Source: Thalassotalea fonticola (GTDB taxonomy: Bacteria; Pseudomonadota; Gammaproteobacteria; Enterobacterales; Alteromonadaceae). From it: a DNA stretch of 64,000 bases. A model generated the notes under the pieces. That model worked only from the letters and a program-made list of their open reading frames with translations, was not told the origin of the DNA and searched no databases. Both the position numbers and the translations under genes were made by a program. The stretch's first letter is position 1. Every line of letters starts with the position of its first letter. The stretch spans positions 1 to 64,000 of the forward strand of contig NZ_CP136600.1 in the NCBI RefSeq assembly GCF_032911225.1, read 5' to 3'. This document shows positions 16,783 through 24,822 of this stretch, piece by piece.

Positions 16783-17514
16783 ATGGAAGTAAAACGTTCT
16801 TATTTTGGGCTAATAAACGAGACCCTTACATTAGGTTTGCGATCTACATTCAGAATAGATTGGGGAATGGTGCGTAATTTTGGAGAATTACAAATTTTAT
16901 CTCGAGCGTCTTACTTGATGCTTATTCTAGTACCTCTGCTAGCGGGCTTATGGCCAACTGTGACTACATTAGTAAACCAACATAATCAGACATTAAATCA
17001 CGCAACTGATAAATTCGATCTAGCTTCACGTCAAATACTTTTATATAAGGCAGAGTTGCCAGACAGTAAAATAATTGAACCATTCAAAGAAACGTTAGAT
17101 TCGGTCAATAACGAGTTACTTCATGTGAAAAAGAGTGTTGAGAATCAATCAATTAAAACTAAAACCTTACCTTCAGTATGGGCACTATCTTTTCTTGCAT
17201 CTTTGTTAGCTGTGATTGCTCAAGTTATTTACCAGCTTGCCGCACCTGCTATCGTAAGAAACTCCTCAATGAGAGAATATATTAACGGAATCATTGATGA
17301 CGAAATGAAGATACATGGAAATGGACAAGAAATGGATCCCATGGCAATACGTGAACTTATAGAAAAAACTGCAGAAGAATACCAATCAGCTTCAAGGTCA
17401 AATTTGTTGATAGCACTACTTTCTTTATTTATTTATATTTCATCAATATTTGTAATTGGCTACATTATTTTTGACCAAACACAAAAGGTTTTTGTTGCTG
17501 CTGGGTGGCTATGA
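16783..17514 (+). CDS. Hypothetical three-pass membrane protein with coiled coil (integron cassette)
   Basis: The 243-aa protein has hydrophobic segments near residues 43-62, 133-153 and 203-227. Between the first two is a polar helical stretch likely to form a coiled coil (IIEPFKETLDSVNNELLHVK). A cytoplasmic or periplasmic loop of ~50 residues separates the second and third. GAGG lies eight bases before the ATG. No family is recognised. It sits between attC sites 4 and 5. Membrane effectors are common in defence systems, but there is no specific evidence for that here. Confidence 0.7.
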   Translation: MEVKRSYFGLINETLTLGLRSTFRIDWGMVRNFGELQILSRASYLMLILVPLLAGLWPTVTTLVNQHNQTLNHATDKFDLASRQILLYKAELPDSKIIEPFKETLDSVNNELLHVKKSVENQSIKTKTLPSVWALSFLASLLAVIAQVIYQLAAPAIVRNSSMREYINGIIDDEMKIHGNGQEMDPMAIRELIEKTAEEYQSASRSNLLIALLSLFIYISSIFVIGYIIFDQTQKVFVAAGWL

Positions 17515-17517
17515 ACA

Positions 17518-17614
17518 TAACAAGTCGTTTAAAAGGACAAAAAACAGTTGGCTTTTGCTCCTTCGTCGCTAATTTTAGCCAACAATTTTTTGCCTCTTAA
17601 CGAGGCGTTATGTT
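17518..17614 (+). repeat. attC site 5
   Basis: Starts TAACAAGTCGTTTAAAAGGAC three bases after the stop codon of the membrane protein and ends CTTAACGAGGCGTTATG. Outer arms CGTTTAAAAGG and CCTCTTAACG pair with a bulge; inner arms AGTTGGCT and AGCCAAC pair. It is the best-preserved site of the array. Confidence 0.9.
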
Positions 17615-17628
17615 TTTCATCATGAGAG

Positions 17629-18261
17629 GTGCCCGTGGTTTTTCCTGTTGCATTTGAATCAAACGATAAAAATGAGCCAATTATTAGGTTTAAAGATAAA
17701 AGTGGTGTTGAACATCCATTTTTTGTTGCGGATAGCCCTCTTGCTAAACGTTTATCTGGTTTGACTCAAATTATGCATGACTTAAATCATGCACATGAGC
17801 TTATGGCTACGATAAAAAACATCGAAAATAGTGAAGTTGCATATTCATTATGGATGTCAGCCATAATTACCTATGGGAAGTGCTTTGCGACAGCCAAAGG
17901 CCGTAAGATCAAAATAGAAGAAGATCATGTACGACAATATGATGAAGAAGCAATCGAATTTCATAGTTCAATCCTTAAAATGAGAAATGAATACTTTGCT
18001 CATGCTGGTGTAAATGAATATGAGAAAGCAAGCACCATCGTGATTTTGGAACCTGAATCACAAGGTAAAGGTGTTGCTGGAGTAAATCATTTCAATGTAA
18101 AACATAGTAAGCCATCTGAAGATTTCTGTATTTATTTCTGCCACTTGTGTAAAAAATTATATGATGTAATTGAAGGTATTGGTGAAGGTGTTCACCAAAA
18201 AGTATTGGATGAATACCGAGCAAAAAATATAGATGAACTCTATACCAAAATAAAAACATAA
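17629..18261 (+). CDS. HEPN-like protein (integron cassette)
   Basis: The 210-aa product has a helical core from about residue 45 to 120. It contains KMRNEYFAHAG near residues 116-126, an Arg-x5-His spacing that matches the R-x4-6-H motif of HEPN domains, many of which are toxin or effector RNases. The region before it (LWMSAIITYGKCFATAKGRK) is typical of helical bundle proteins of this kind. The first 40 residues are beta-rich. GAGAGG lies before the start; GTG 17635 is an alternative two codons later. No antitoxin (MNT-type nucleotidyltransferase) lies beside it. RNase activity is an inference from the motif alone. Confidence 0.6.
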   Translation: MPVVFPVAFESNDKNEPIIRFKDKSGVEHPFFVADSPLAKRLSGLTQIMHDLNHAHELMATIKNIENSEVAYSLWMSAIITYGKCFATAKGRKIKIEEDHVRQYDEEAIEFHSSILKMRNEYFAHAGVNEYEKASTIVILEPESQGKGVAGVNHFNVKHSKPSEDFCIYFCHLCKKLYDVIEGIGEGVHQKVLDEYRAKNIDELYTKIKT

Positions 18262-18355
18262 CAAGTTACTCAAACGGACGCTAAACAGTTGGCTAGCACT
18301 CGTTCCTCGTACATTTTAGCCAACTATTTTACGCCGCTTAGTAAGGCGTTAGAAC
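18259..18355 (+). repeat. attC site 6
   Basis: Begins TAACAAGTTACTCAAACGGAC at the stop of the HEPN-like gene and ends CTTAGTAAGGCGTTAGAAC, the last core a good GTTRRRY match. Inner arms AGTTGGCT and AGCCAACT pair exactly. Confidence 0.9.
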
Positions 18356-18368
18356 TATCTGGAGAGTA

Positions 18369-19238
18369 TTGTTGAACTTTGATGATTTTGATTATTCTGT
18401 TTTTTTAAATCCAGAATATAAAGAGGACGCTGTTAGGGAAGATTTAGTATCCCCTTTCTTAAAAAAATTAGGTTATGCGCCAACAGGAGATAATCTTATG
18501 GTAAGAAGCCGATCTCTTACACATCCTTATGTTTATATAGGGACAAAGAAGAATAAAGTAAATATTATTCCAGATTACTTGCTAGAAATTAATGGTGAAC
18601 CTAAATGGATTTTGGATGCTAAAGCGCCAGAGCAAAATATTATTAATGGAAAAAATGTTGAGCAAGCTTTTAGTTATGCTATTCATCCAGATGTAAGAGC
18701 TGATCTTTACGCGTTATGTAATGGTAAGCAGTTGACAGTTTTTAAAATTAATAAAATACAACCAATACTTAATATAAAACTTGAGGAATGGGAAAACTCT
18801 TGGGATGAAATTTATAAATGTTTATCCCCTACAGCTATATCTCAGCCTCATTTATTAGGTTTTAAACCAGATTTAGGGTTATATATGCTCAAAGCTGGAG
18901 CTCCTATTGGTCAAGCTCAACACTTTATGCCAATGGGTATTCCTATGATTGGAAAGGTTGAAGATGATCTTTATACCATTTGTGTCAATATAGACATCGA
19001 TGATGGTTTTCTTGCTACGTCTTTTGACTTTGACGAAAAAAGATATCAACAATTACTTAAATTATATCCACACGAAATAGGCAACAAGGTTAAAAATGCA
19101 CTGAAGAGGCAACCTTATCAGTTAATATTTACGCCAGAAGAAACTATTGAAGTAAATATACATGCTGAGTTGGGGAAAACTGTACATTCTAATGACAATG
19201 AAGACTACTGCCCTTTATGGGTTAATGAATTTAGCTAG
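18369..19238 (+). CDS. HsdR N-terminal/PD-(D/E)XK-like protein (integron cassette)
   Basis: The 289-aa protein resembles the N-terminal nuclease domain of type I restriction HsdR subunits: VREDLVSPFLKKLGY near residues 23-37, IPDYLLE (about 66-72) and WILDAKAP (about 79-86), giving the Asp ... Asp-x-Lys of a PD-(D/E)XK site. The helicase part of HsdR is absent and the C-terminal ~150 residues are not recognised. TTG 18369 follows GGAG; TTG 18372 is equally possible. No methylase or specificity gene is near, so it is not a complete type I system. Such stand-alone proteins occur in defence and mobile contexts. The next gene follows after only half an attC, so the two probably travel and may act together. 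Confidence 0.7.
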   Translation: MLNFDDFDYSVFLNPEYKEDAVREDLVSPFLKKLGYAPTGDNLMVRSRSLTHPYVYIGTKKNKVNIIPDYLLEINGEPKWILDAKAPEQNIINGKNVEQAFSYAIHPDVRADLYALCNGKQLTVFKINKIQPILNIKLEEWENSWDEIYKCLSPTAISQPHLLGFKPDLGLYMLKAGAPIGQAQHFMPMGIPMIGKVEDDLYTICVNIDIDDGFLATSFDFDEKRYQQLLKLYPHEIGNKVKNALKRQPYQLIFTPEETIEVNIHAELGKTVHSNDNEDYCPLWVNEFS

Positions 19239-19241
19239 TTC

Positions 19242-19265
19242 TAACAAGTTGTATAAACGGACAAG
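19242..19265 (+). repeat. Half attC site between two fused cassettes
   Basis: TAACAAGTTGTATAAACGGAC is the left half of an attC (compare the start of site 6). The inner stem and the right GTTA core are missing and the next gene starts within ten bases. A deletion has therefore fused two cassettes into one unit. Confidence 0.75.
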
Positions 19266-19274
19266 GATATAGTC

Positions 19275-20060
19275 GTGAAAATTTACCTAGACCATAATTT
19301 GATTGTATATTTGAGGAAAAACTCAAATATACAATTGGAAGAAGCTGTAGATGCAATGAAGGAGCGTGGTGATGAATTTATATTTAGCCCTGCTCACCTC
19401 GAAGAAATAGCTGTATCCAGCATGAGACACGGTGTAGACGAAGTCACTATTGATAAAGATATTACTTTTCTGACAGAACTCTGTGGCACAAACTCATTAA
19501 GGCCAACTACCAGAAATGATGTTTTATACGGATCAGAATCACCCAAAACTTGTTACGAGAGAGTAATTAATCAATACAAATCGAATGATTATGCTGAATC
19601 GGTAGAAGAAAGCATAATTCGAGATGCTAATGAAAACCCTTTGGGTAACCCGAAAGAAATGAATAATAAAGATCCCGAAGAAATTTTAAGCCACATAACT
19701 TATACTGAACTTCTTCTTTTATCCTTGGAGCAATACAACTTAACAACGCATTCCGAATCGATCGAACATTTACAAAATTTTCCTAAATTAAGACTTAAAA
19801 ATAAGTTCTGCCTTTTGGAGCATTCTGTTTATTTTGCTGCAAATTTAATTGAGAAATTAGGTTATTACAGAGAGAGTACTAAAAAATCTAGATCTCGATT
19901 GCATGATGTTTCTCACATTATATATGGAAAATACTCTGATATATTTGTCACGAATGACACTAAACTATTGAATAAAGCACGAGCTATTTATTTCTTTTTA
20001 GACATTAATACACAGGTGTTAACTCTTGAAGAGTTTATTAAATATGAAATTGCAGTATAA
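19275..20060 (+). CDS. PIN-domain-like protein (integron cassette, fused to the previous one)
   Basis: The 261-aa product starts MKIYLDHNLIVYL, the first acidic strand of PIN-like nucleases. A second acid block follows in SPAHLEEIAVSS and the end has HDVSHIIYGKYSDIFVTNDTKL followed by LLNKARAIYFF, the usual Asp-rich and T/SND signature of PIN folds. PIN proteins are mostly RNases, often toxins. GTG 19275 follows AAGGA by seven bases. The leftover half attC upstream puts it 36 bases after the HsdR-N-like gene, so the two are likely co-transcribed. No VapB-type antitoxin is seen. The predicted RNase activity is an inference. Confidence 0.7.
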   Translation: MKIYLDHNLIVYLRKNSNIQLEEAVDAMKERGDEFIFSPAHLEEIAVSSMRHGVDEVTIDKDITFLTELCGTNSLRPTTRNDVLYGSESPKTCYERVINQYKSNDYAESVEESIIRDANENPLGNPKEMNNKDPEEILSHITYTELLLLSLEQYNLTTHSESIEHLQNFPKLRLKNKFCLLEHSVYFAANLIEKLGYYRESTKKSRSRLHDVSHIIYGKYSDIFVTNDTKLLNKARAIYFFLDINTQVLTLEEFIKYEIAV

Positions 20061-20154
20061 CAAGTCATTCAAAAGGACAAATAACAGTTGGTTTTTGCTC
20101 CTTCGTCGCTTATTTTAACCAACTATTTTTAGCCTCTTAATGAGTCGACTATGT
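20058..20154 (+). repeat. attC site 7
   Basis: Starts TAACAAGTCATTCAAAAGGAC at the stop of the PIN-like gene. Inner arms AGTTGGT and ACCAACT pair exactly. The right end reads GAGTCGACTATG instead of GAGGCGTTATG, so the crossover core is damaged and the site is probably inactive on that side. Confidence 0.85.
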
Positions 20155-20171
20155 GCTAATGGAGAAGTCGT

Positions 20172-20978
20172 TTGAGTATTCCAGAAAAATTATATAAGTA
20201 TGAGTCTTTCACTGTTCAATCTCTCCTTAATCTTAAAACTCAAACTGTATATTTTGCTCCACCTTCTGGGTTCAATGATCCTTATGATTGTGCGTTGAAA
20301 GCACAGCTAGACGAGCCAACAGACCTAGAAATTGAAAGGCTGCGAGAAATCTACTTAGCAAAGAGTTGGCCTAAGCATGTTATAGATGAGCTTGAATCTA
20401 GGCCAATAAAAGAATTAAAACCAACATTATTAAGAGCAGCTCGACAAGCGAGTGAGCAAATAATAGATAAATTCATTCAAAGTCGAGGTGTATCATGTTT
20501 CTCAGAGGTAAATGATGAATTGCTGATGTGGGCACATTATGCCGACAAATACACAGGATTTTGCCTAGAGTTTACAACGGACAATGAATTGTTCGAGAAA
20601 GCAAAAAAAATTGAGTATGTTGAACAAATACCAAAGTTAAACATTAAGAGCATTTATGCAGATGGCAATCGTAACGAAATGCTTAACTTATTCTGTACTA
20701 AATCTAAATCATGGAATTATGAAAGGGAATGGCGTGTAATTCATGGTGAAGCTGGCACAGCGTATACTTATTCAACCGAATCATTAACAGGTGTATATTT
20801 TGGCCCTAGCATGGCCTTCGAAGTAATTGAAATTATTTGCTTAGTATTGAAAGGCCAAAACCCTCATGTGAAATTTTGGAAAGGTAAGCGCAGTGAAACA
20901 ACCTTTAAAGTTGAATTTGATGAGGTTAATTACACTCCATTGATTGATGCACAAAAAAAACAGGGGCTTTGCACATAA
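20172..20978 (+). CDS. DUF2971 protein (last recognised integron cassette)
   Basis: The 268-aa product follows the DUF2971 pattern: LYKYESF at the start, VYFAPPSGFNDPYDC near residue 30, CFSEVNDELLMWAHYADKYTGFCLEF near 110-135, then CTKSKSWNYEREWRVI near 180 and GVYFGPSM near 212. The function of this family is not established, though members often occur on mobile elements and near defence genes. TTG 20172 follows GGAGA by about six bases. No complete attC follows, so this marks the degraded end of the array. Confidence 0.8.
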   Translation: MSIPEKLYKYESFTVQSLLNLKTQTVYFAPPSGFNDPYDCALKAQLDEPTDLEIERLREIYLAKSWPKHVIDELESRPIKELKPTLLRAARQASEQIIDKFIQSRGVSCFSEVNDELLMWAHYADKYTGFCLEFTTDNELFEKAKKIEYVEQIPKLNIKSIYADGNRNEMLNLFCTKSKSWNYEREWRVIHGEAGTAYTYSTESLTGVYFGPSMAFEVIEIICLVLKGQNPHVKFWKGKRSETTFKVEFDEVNYTPLIDAQKKQGLCT

Positions 20979-21238
20979 TAAGAGATTATGGCTTTAATGA
21001 AGCAATTATCATTATAAAAACTAATCCAAAGTAACTTCATCGATATATCTGCTAATGTCTCTTTTGTGGCAAAAACTGTCATGTCAGTAAAGCGCACATT
21101 TGCACCGTTGAGGCGTTCGGGCATAGGCATGCGATAGGTTGACGCCGACTAAATTTTTTTTCAATATTTACCATAACGGCCATTTAGCCACGGACACTAA
21201 AGTTAGCTCATCTGTCTTTATCTGTAGACGTATATCTG
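20979..21238. other. Degraded end of the cassette array
   Basis: No attC is visible. A minus-strand frame from 21130 spells MPMPERLNGANVRFTDMTV and runs towards 20930 into the DUF2971 gene; the first ~35 codons look protein-like and may be the N-terminal fragment of a lost gene, but it has no good ribosome site and no recognised family. The rest shows nothing. Confidence 0.3.
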
Positions 21239-21973
21239 CTAATTATTATTTATACGAACGAACATCTTTGTTTTATTCTCTTCATATCGCGTTTCAATAC
21301 CATCTGACGAGTGAATTATATTGCCAATGCTTGGGTGCAGGCTTCTTCTAATTTCATACGAGCTATGCTTCGTAATATGCTTGCACAACTCTGTAACGTT
21401 GCTCCACCCATCCTGCATTGCTGTTGCTTCGATAGCTGACTTTATTGTAGATGTTGAGTCATCCAATTTCAGGTAATTTACTTTGGCCTTAATCTTATTT
21501 ATTGTCTTTATATTTTGCACCGATTTTGAAGATAATAATGTGTTTTTGGTATAGTAAATAAACTTAGTACAAGACGCTACAAACGCACTACAAGCTAATC
21601 TTTGACCATAACCATACACTTGTTTTCCTGTTGCTCTGATACGAGTCACTAAGGCCGTAAAGTCGCTGTCAGACGATACAATCACATATAGATCAATATC
21701 ATCAATGTGAAGTGAATCAACAAGACTAATAGTAAGTGCAATATCGCTGGCGTTTTTACCTTTCACCACGTCAAATTGTTGCACAGGTTGTATGGCATGT
21801 TTGCTTAAGCATTTGGCCCACGAGTTCAGACAAGGCTTCTGCCAATTACCATAGGCGCGCTTAATTGTGACAATACCGTACTTGGCAATATCTGTCATGA
21901 TGAAGTTGACTTGTGAAGCGGGGGCGTTATCGGCATCAATGAATAATCCGATCTTAGGTAGGTGTGTTTGCAT
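21239..21973 (-). CDS. NYN (LabA/DUF88-like) protein with C-terminal OST-HTH
   Basis: The 244-aa protein begins IGLFIDADNAPAS, the first Asp motif of NYN/DUF88 nuclease-fold domains. It continues with KGKNASDIALTISLVDSL and VIVSSDSDFTALVTRIR (near 95-112), the remaining acidic residues, then GYGQRLACSAFVASCTKF. A C-terminal helical part (AIEATAMQDGWSNVTELCKHI, then SSYEIRR) resembles an OST-HTH/LOTUS RNA-binding module. NYN proteins are predicted or proven RNases. The gene lies between the replicase module and the cassettes. A broken second copy is at 4021-4497, and both mark the same place in the two modules, so it belongs to the island backbone rather than the cassettes. Confidence 0.85.
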   Translation of the reverse strand: MQTHLPKIGLFIDADNAPASQVNFIMTDIAKYGIVTIKRAYGNWQKPCLNSWAKCLSKHAIQPVQQFDVVKGKNASDIALTISLVDSLHIDDIDLYVIVSSDSDFTALVTRIRATGKQVYGYGQRLACSAFVASCTKFIYYTKNTLLSSKSVQNIKTINKIKAKVNYLKLDDSTSTIKSAIEATAMQDGWSNVTELCKHITKHSSYEIRRSLHPSIGNIIHSSDGIETRYEENKTKMFVRINNN

Positions 21974-22063
21974 AATTCATCCTTAAATTATTAGTAAACA
22001 GGTTACTCAAATAAATATAGTCAAAGAAATTGAATAGTAAATGCAACCGTTAAAAAATTATAA

Positions 22064-22162
22064 ATGACCACAAAAAGACAGTTACTTAAATTGTGTGAAA
22101 TTTCATTAAAAAATGGAGGTTTGGTTGATGAAAAAGCTAAAAGTCTAACCGAAGTTTTCTAA
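22064..22162 (+). CDS. Possible 32-residue ORF
   Basis: ATG 22064 opens a short plus-strand frame (MTTKRQLLKLCEISLKNGG ... SLTEVF) that is protein-like in composition, amphipathic and lysine-rich, and stops just before a terminator hairpin. No ribosome site is evident and no family is recognised. It could be a fragment of a lost gene. Weak. Confidence 0.2.
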   Translation: MTTKRQLLKLCEISLKNGGLVDEKAKSLTEVF

Positions 22163-22190
22163 GGGAAAAGCCGCTTGGGTTAGCGGCTTA
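22162..22190 (-). terminator. Terminator after the replicase gene
   Basis: AAGCCGCT (22168-22175) and AGCGGCTT (22182-22189) form an 8-bp stem with a 6-base loop; on the minus strand it is followed by TTTTCCC. It ends the integrase-to-replicase transcription unit and separates it from the NYN gene. Confidence 0.7.
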
Positions 22191-22212
22191 AATTTATAAA
22201 ATAATTTCTCTA

Positions 22213-24822
22213 CTATAGAAGGAAGTCGTCGAAATCCCCCTTATCTTTTTGTTCAAAATACAATGATCTTACTTCAGCAATAGTCCATTTACCTCGGTCA
22301 GGGTGATTAGACCACAACTGGTAGTTTTTCGGGTCCTTTTTATGAAGTTTGATGGCCGTCATCATACGCCCCGTTGTATTACTTCTCCGTGGTATTCCAG
22401 CGTGTTCAAAGCCCATGTTCATTACTATATTAGAAAATGCTTTAGGGGTCATGTTATGAGGTACATCACCCGAGGCTCGTAGAGCTTCAAAAACGTCTGT
22501 TGCAGCAAATAAGTCAGCAGTTATTTCTGGACGAGACTCATCATCGAATAAATTATAAATCGCTTCGTGAATTGGGTTTACACTCATCGCGATCATTTTT
22601 ATTTTAGATGGATTTTCTGGCGCTTTATTAGGACTAAAATTTGATAAATCGGTATCGTTCAACCAAGTCAACGCCGTTTCTGGTCTTTCATTTAGCAAAC
22701 TGTAAGTTGTTGCCCACCAGTTGCCTGATGGACATATAGCGTCCAACGCCGCATCCGCTTTCATAACATCTGATCGATCAATAAAACCGCTGAAAAGAAC
22801 AAAATAACGACGGTCAGAATCATCGACCGGGATAGCGTTCTTTTCATTCGAAGTAATCATATAATCAGCATGGTTAGGTGCATCATATTCAGATCCGTAT
22901 GGTGGCCGAACCGTAATGGTTTGGTTTGTTATGTAAGGCTTAAGTTTGTTTAAAATATCATAGCGTTTTGACCCGTTTAGCATAATTTCTTCAATTATCC
23001 CAAGAACATGATCACTGGCCCAATTGCTAAATAAACCTTCTAAGGCGCTTGGGCTTATGAATTTGCAATTATGCACACCTAAGAGAAGTTTCATTACAAC
23101 CGCCCATAATGATTTGCCAGATCCAGGGGGACCTTGCATGAACATTGACCATTGCATTTTTTTATCTAGATTTTGAAGCTTGTAGCTTAACCACTGCCTA
23201 AAGATTCGCTGCTCAATGGGATCACCGCTCACCCGCGTTAAGGCCATTTCGAGTCGTTCGATCAGATCGTGATCTTCTTTAGTAAAATCTCCTTCGGGCT
23301 TAGGCTTTATTTTATTAGGCCTATAATTGTTAATATAGCTAAGACCTTCAAGCTCAAACATTTCTCCAGCACCTGGAGAATATCGGCAACCCGTTACTGT
23401 TGCGATCTTAACCAAATTTAAAGCAATTTCAGCAGCGTGAACAACTGGACGCGCTTTGTCCTCAATTATATCCCCATCGTAGATAGACAAGACATGTCGA
23501 TCGAACTCGGCATTAAAAGCTTGAGGCGTGACCCCTATATAGTTGGTTTTATGCCAAAATAGATTATTGTCCTTTAAATATACATAATCATTAGCCCAAG
23601 GGTATTTTTTGCCATAGTCAGTCTCTATACAGCTAAAACCATTCTGCAGTCTTTTTCTCGCTTCTTTAGCTGGCAGTGAGACCTTGAGAACCAGTTTATG
23701 CCTGTCTTGGTACGCTTTAATTAGAAGCCTTAACAAACTATCGTCAAGCTTAGTATAACTGCAAACTAGCGCTGGAAATTCCAGAAGCACACCTTGCTTT
23801 GTGGTCATATTTTCGAGTTGTTGTAGTAACTCATTTAATATTTGCTCACCGTTAAAAAACGATTCACGTTTCTTGATTTCGTTCACCATCTTTATGATCG
23901 ACGCCATTGTGTAGCTATTGCTGTAACCGTTTAAGTGAAAAGAAAACCATTTATCTCTTACAGAATCAGCGTCATAATTTGGTATTGCTGCAGACCACTC
24001 GTCAAATATGTCTAGGCCATGCTCACTGCCGTCAGTTTCATGATGTATAGCCATACCTACACTTAACCATCTGTCATAGTCGCTAAACTCTTCTGTGGGC
24101 AATTCTTTAAGCAGGTTACTAATTTGAATATCACTTAAACCAATAGGCGGTTTAAGGTAAAGCAAATCGTCTTCGTTTTGATTGGGAAGGGCAGTAGCAT
24201 TGAATGTTGTGCCAGTACTTTTTACTTTCCAGCCCGCCTCAATGGCTTGTTCTTCAACAAAGTCCATCAATTCATATATCATCCACTGCTCCAACACCGG
24301 TAATTCGTCCCAAGTGTAGTCGGTTAAGTCAGAATCTGGGTAATTAGTGTCCACCCAGGAATACGGTTCACCGGTATCCGGGTGAGTGTGAAAAGCCACC
24401 CATAATTGGCCGTCCCCCAGTACCTCAACTGCGTGTACGTCACCCTTTGAATCTTCGTATATAGTACTCTTTTGTTTACGAATTGTAACACCGGGAACTA
24501 CCCTGAAAGGCAGAAGAGCCTTCGGCTTTTTGCCATAGCGAACGAGTTGCCCACCAAGTCTTCGTATACAAAATTCAACTACCTTTTCGGCTACTGCTTC
24601 ATCAAGTATGTCAATATCAATAGCAGGACAGGCTTTGGCAAGAATACCGACCCCCGTGTTAGTGGAATCGTACTGATTTAGCCAATCGTTAATGAGATAT
24701 TCATCAGCTTTTACATTTGGCCAATTCGGTATGCTAGGTCGTTTGGTTCCTGCTTTGATCGGGACTATTGAGTAGCCTAAAGAATTAAGTGCAAGGCCCT
24801 TATGTTTTAAATAATTACTCAT
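22213..24822 (-). CDS. Island replicase: Prim-Pol primase with SF3-type helicase
   Basis: ATG 24822 is chosen because AGGAGA lies six bases upstream; a start at 24849 is less likely. The 869-aa protein begins with a bifunctional primase-polymerase domain (SLGYSIVPIKAGTKRPSIPNW; TGVGILAK; DIDILD with the two catalytic Asp). A PriCT-2-like helical domain follows near 235-325 (DYDRWLSVGMAIHHETDGSE). The C-terminal half has an SF3/D5-type helicase: GPPGSGKS, IIEEIML, and SNEKNAIPVDDSDRRYFV with the sensor Asn and Arg finger. This is the single-protein replication initiator of P4-like satellites and related integrative elements. It overlaps the AlpA-like gene by 8 bases. Confidence 0.88.
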   Translation of the reverse strand: MSNYLKHKGLALNSLGYSIVPIKAGTKRPSIPNWPNVKADEYLINDWLNQYDSTNTGVGILAKACPAIDIDILDEAVAEKVVEFCIRRLGGQLVRYGKKPKALLPFRVVPGVTIRKQKSTIYEDSKGDVHAVEVLGDGQLWVAFHTHPDTGEPYSWVDTNYPDSDLTDYTWDELPVLEQWMIYELMDFVEEQAIEAGWKVKSTGTTFNATALPNQNEDDLLYLKPPIGLSDIQISNLLKELPTEEFSDYDRWLSVGMAIHHETDGSEHGLDIFDEWSAAIPNYDADSVRDKWFSFHLNGYSNSYTMASIIKMVNEIKKRESFFNGEQILNELLQQLENMTTKQGVLLEFPALVCSYTKLDDSLLRLLIKAYQDRHKLVLKVSLPAKEARKRLQNGFSCIETDYGKKYPWANDYVYLKDNNLFWHKTNYIGVTPQAFNAEFDRHVLSIYDGDIIEDKARPVVHAAEIALNLVKIATVTGCRYSPGAGEMFELEGLSYINNYRPNKIKPKPEGDFTKEDHDLIERLEMALTRVSGDPIEQRIFRQWLSYKLQNLDKKMQWSMFMQGPPGSGKSLWAVVMKLLLGVHNCKFISPSALEGLFSNWASDHVLGIIEEIMLNGSKRYDILNKLKPYITNQTITVRPPYGSEYDAPNHADYMITSNEKNAIPVDDSDRRYFVLFSGFIDRSDVMKADAALDAICPSGNWWATTYSLLNERPETALTWLNDTDLSNFSPNKAPENPSKIKMIAMSVNPIHEAIYNLFDDESRPEITADLFAATDVFEALRASGDVPHNMTPKAFSNIVMNMGFEHAGIPRRSNTTGRMMTAIKLHKKDPKNYQLWSNHPDRGKWTIAEVRSLYFEQKDKGDFDDFLL

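Noticed and set aside
18369..19238. A complete type I restriction system
   Set aside because: Only an HsdR-N-like part is present; HsdM, HsdS and the HsdR helicase are absent.
9838..20154. Repeats between genes that could be mistaken for a CRISPR array
   Set aside because: Spacing is gene-sized (0.3-4 kb), each repeat is ~95 bases with nested inverted arms, and the flanks are genes, not short spacers. This fits attC sites.
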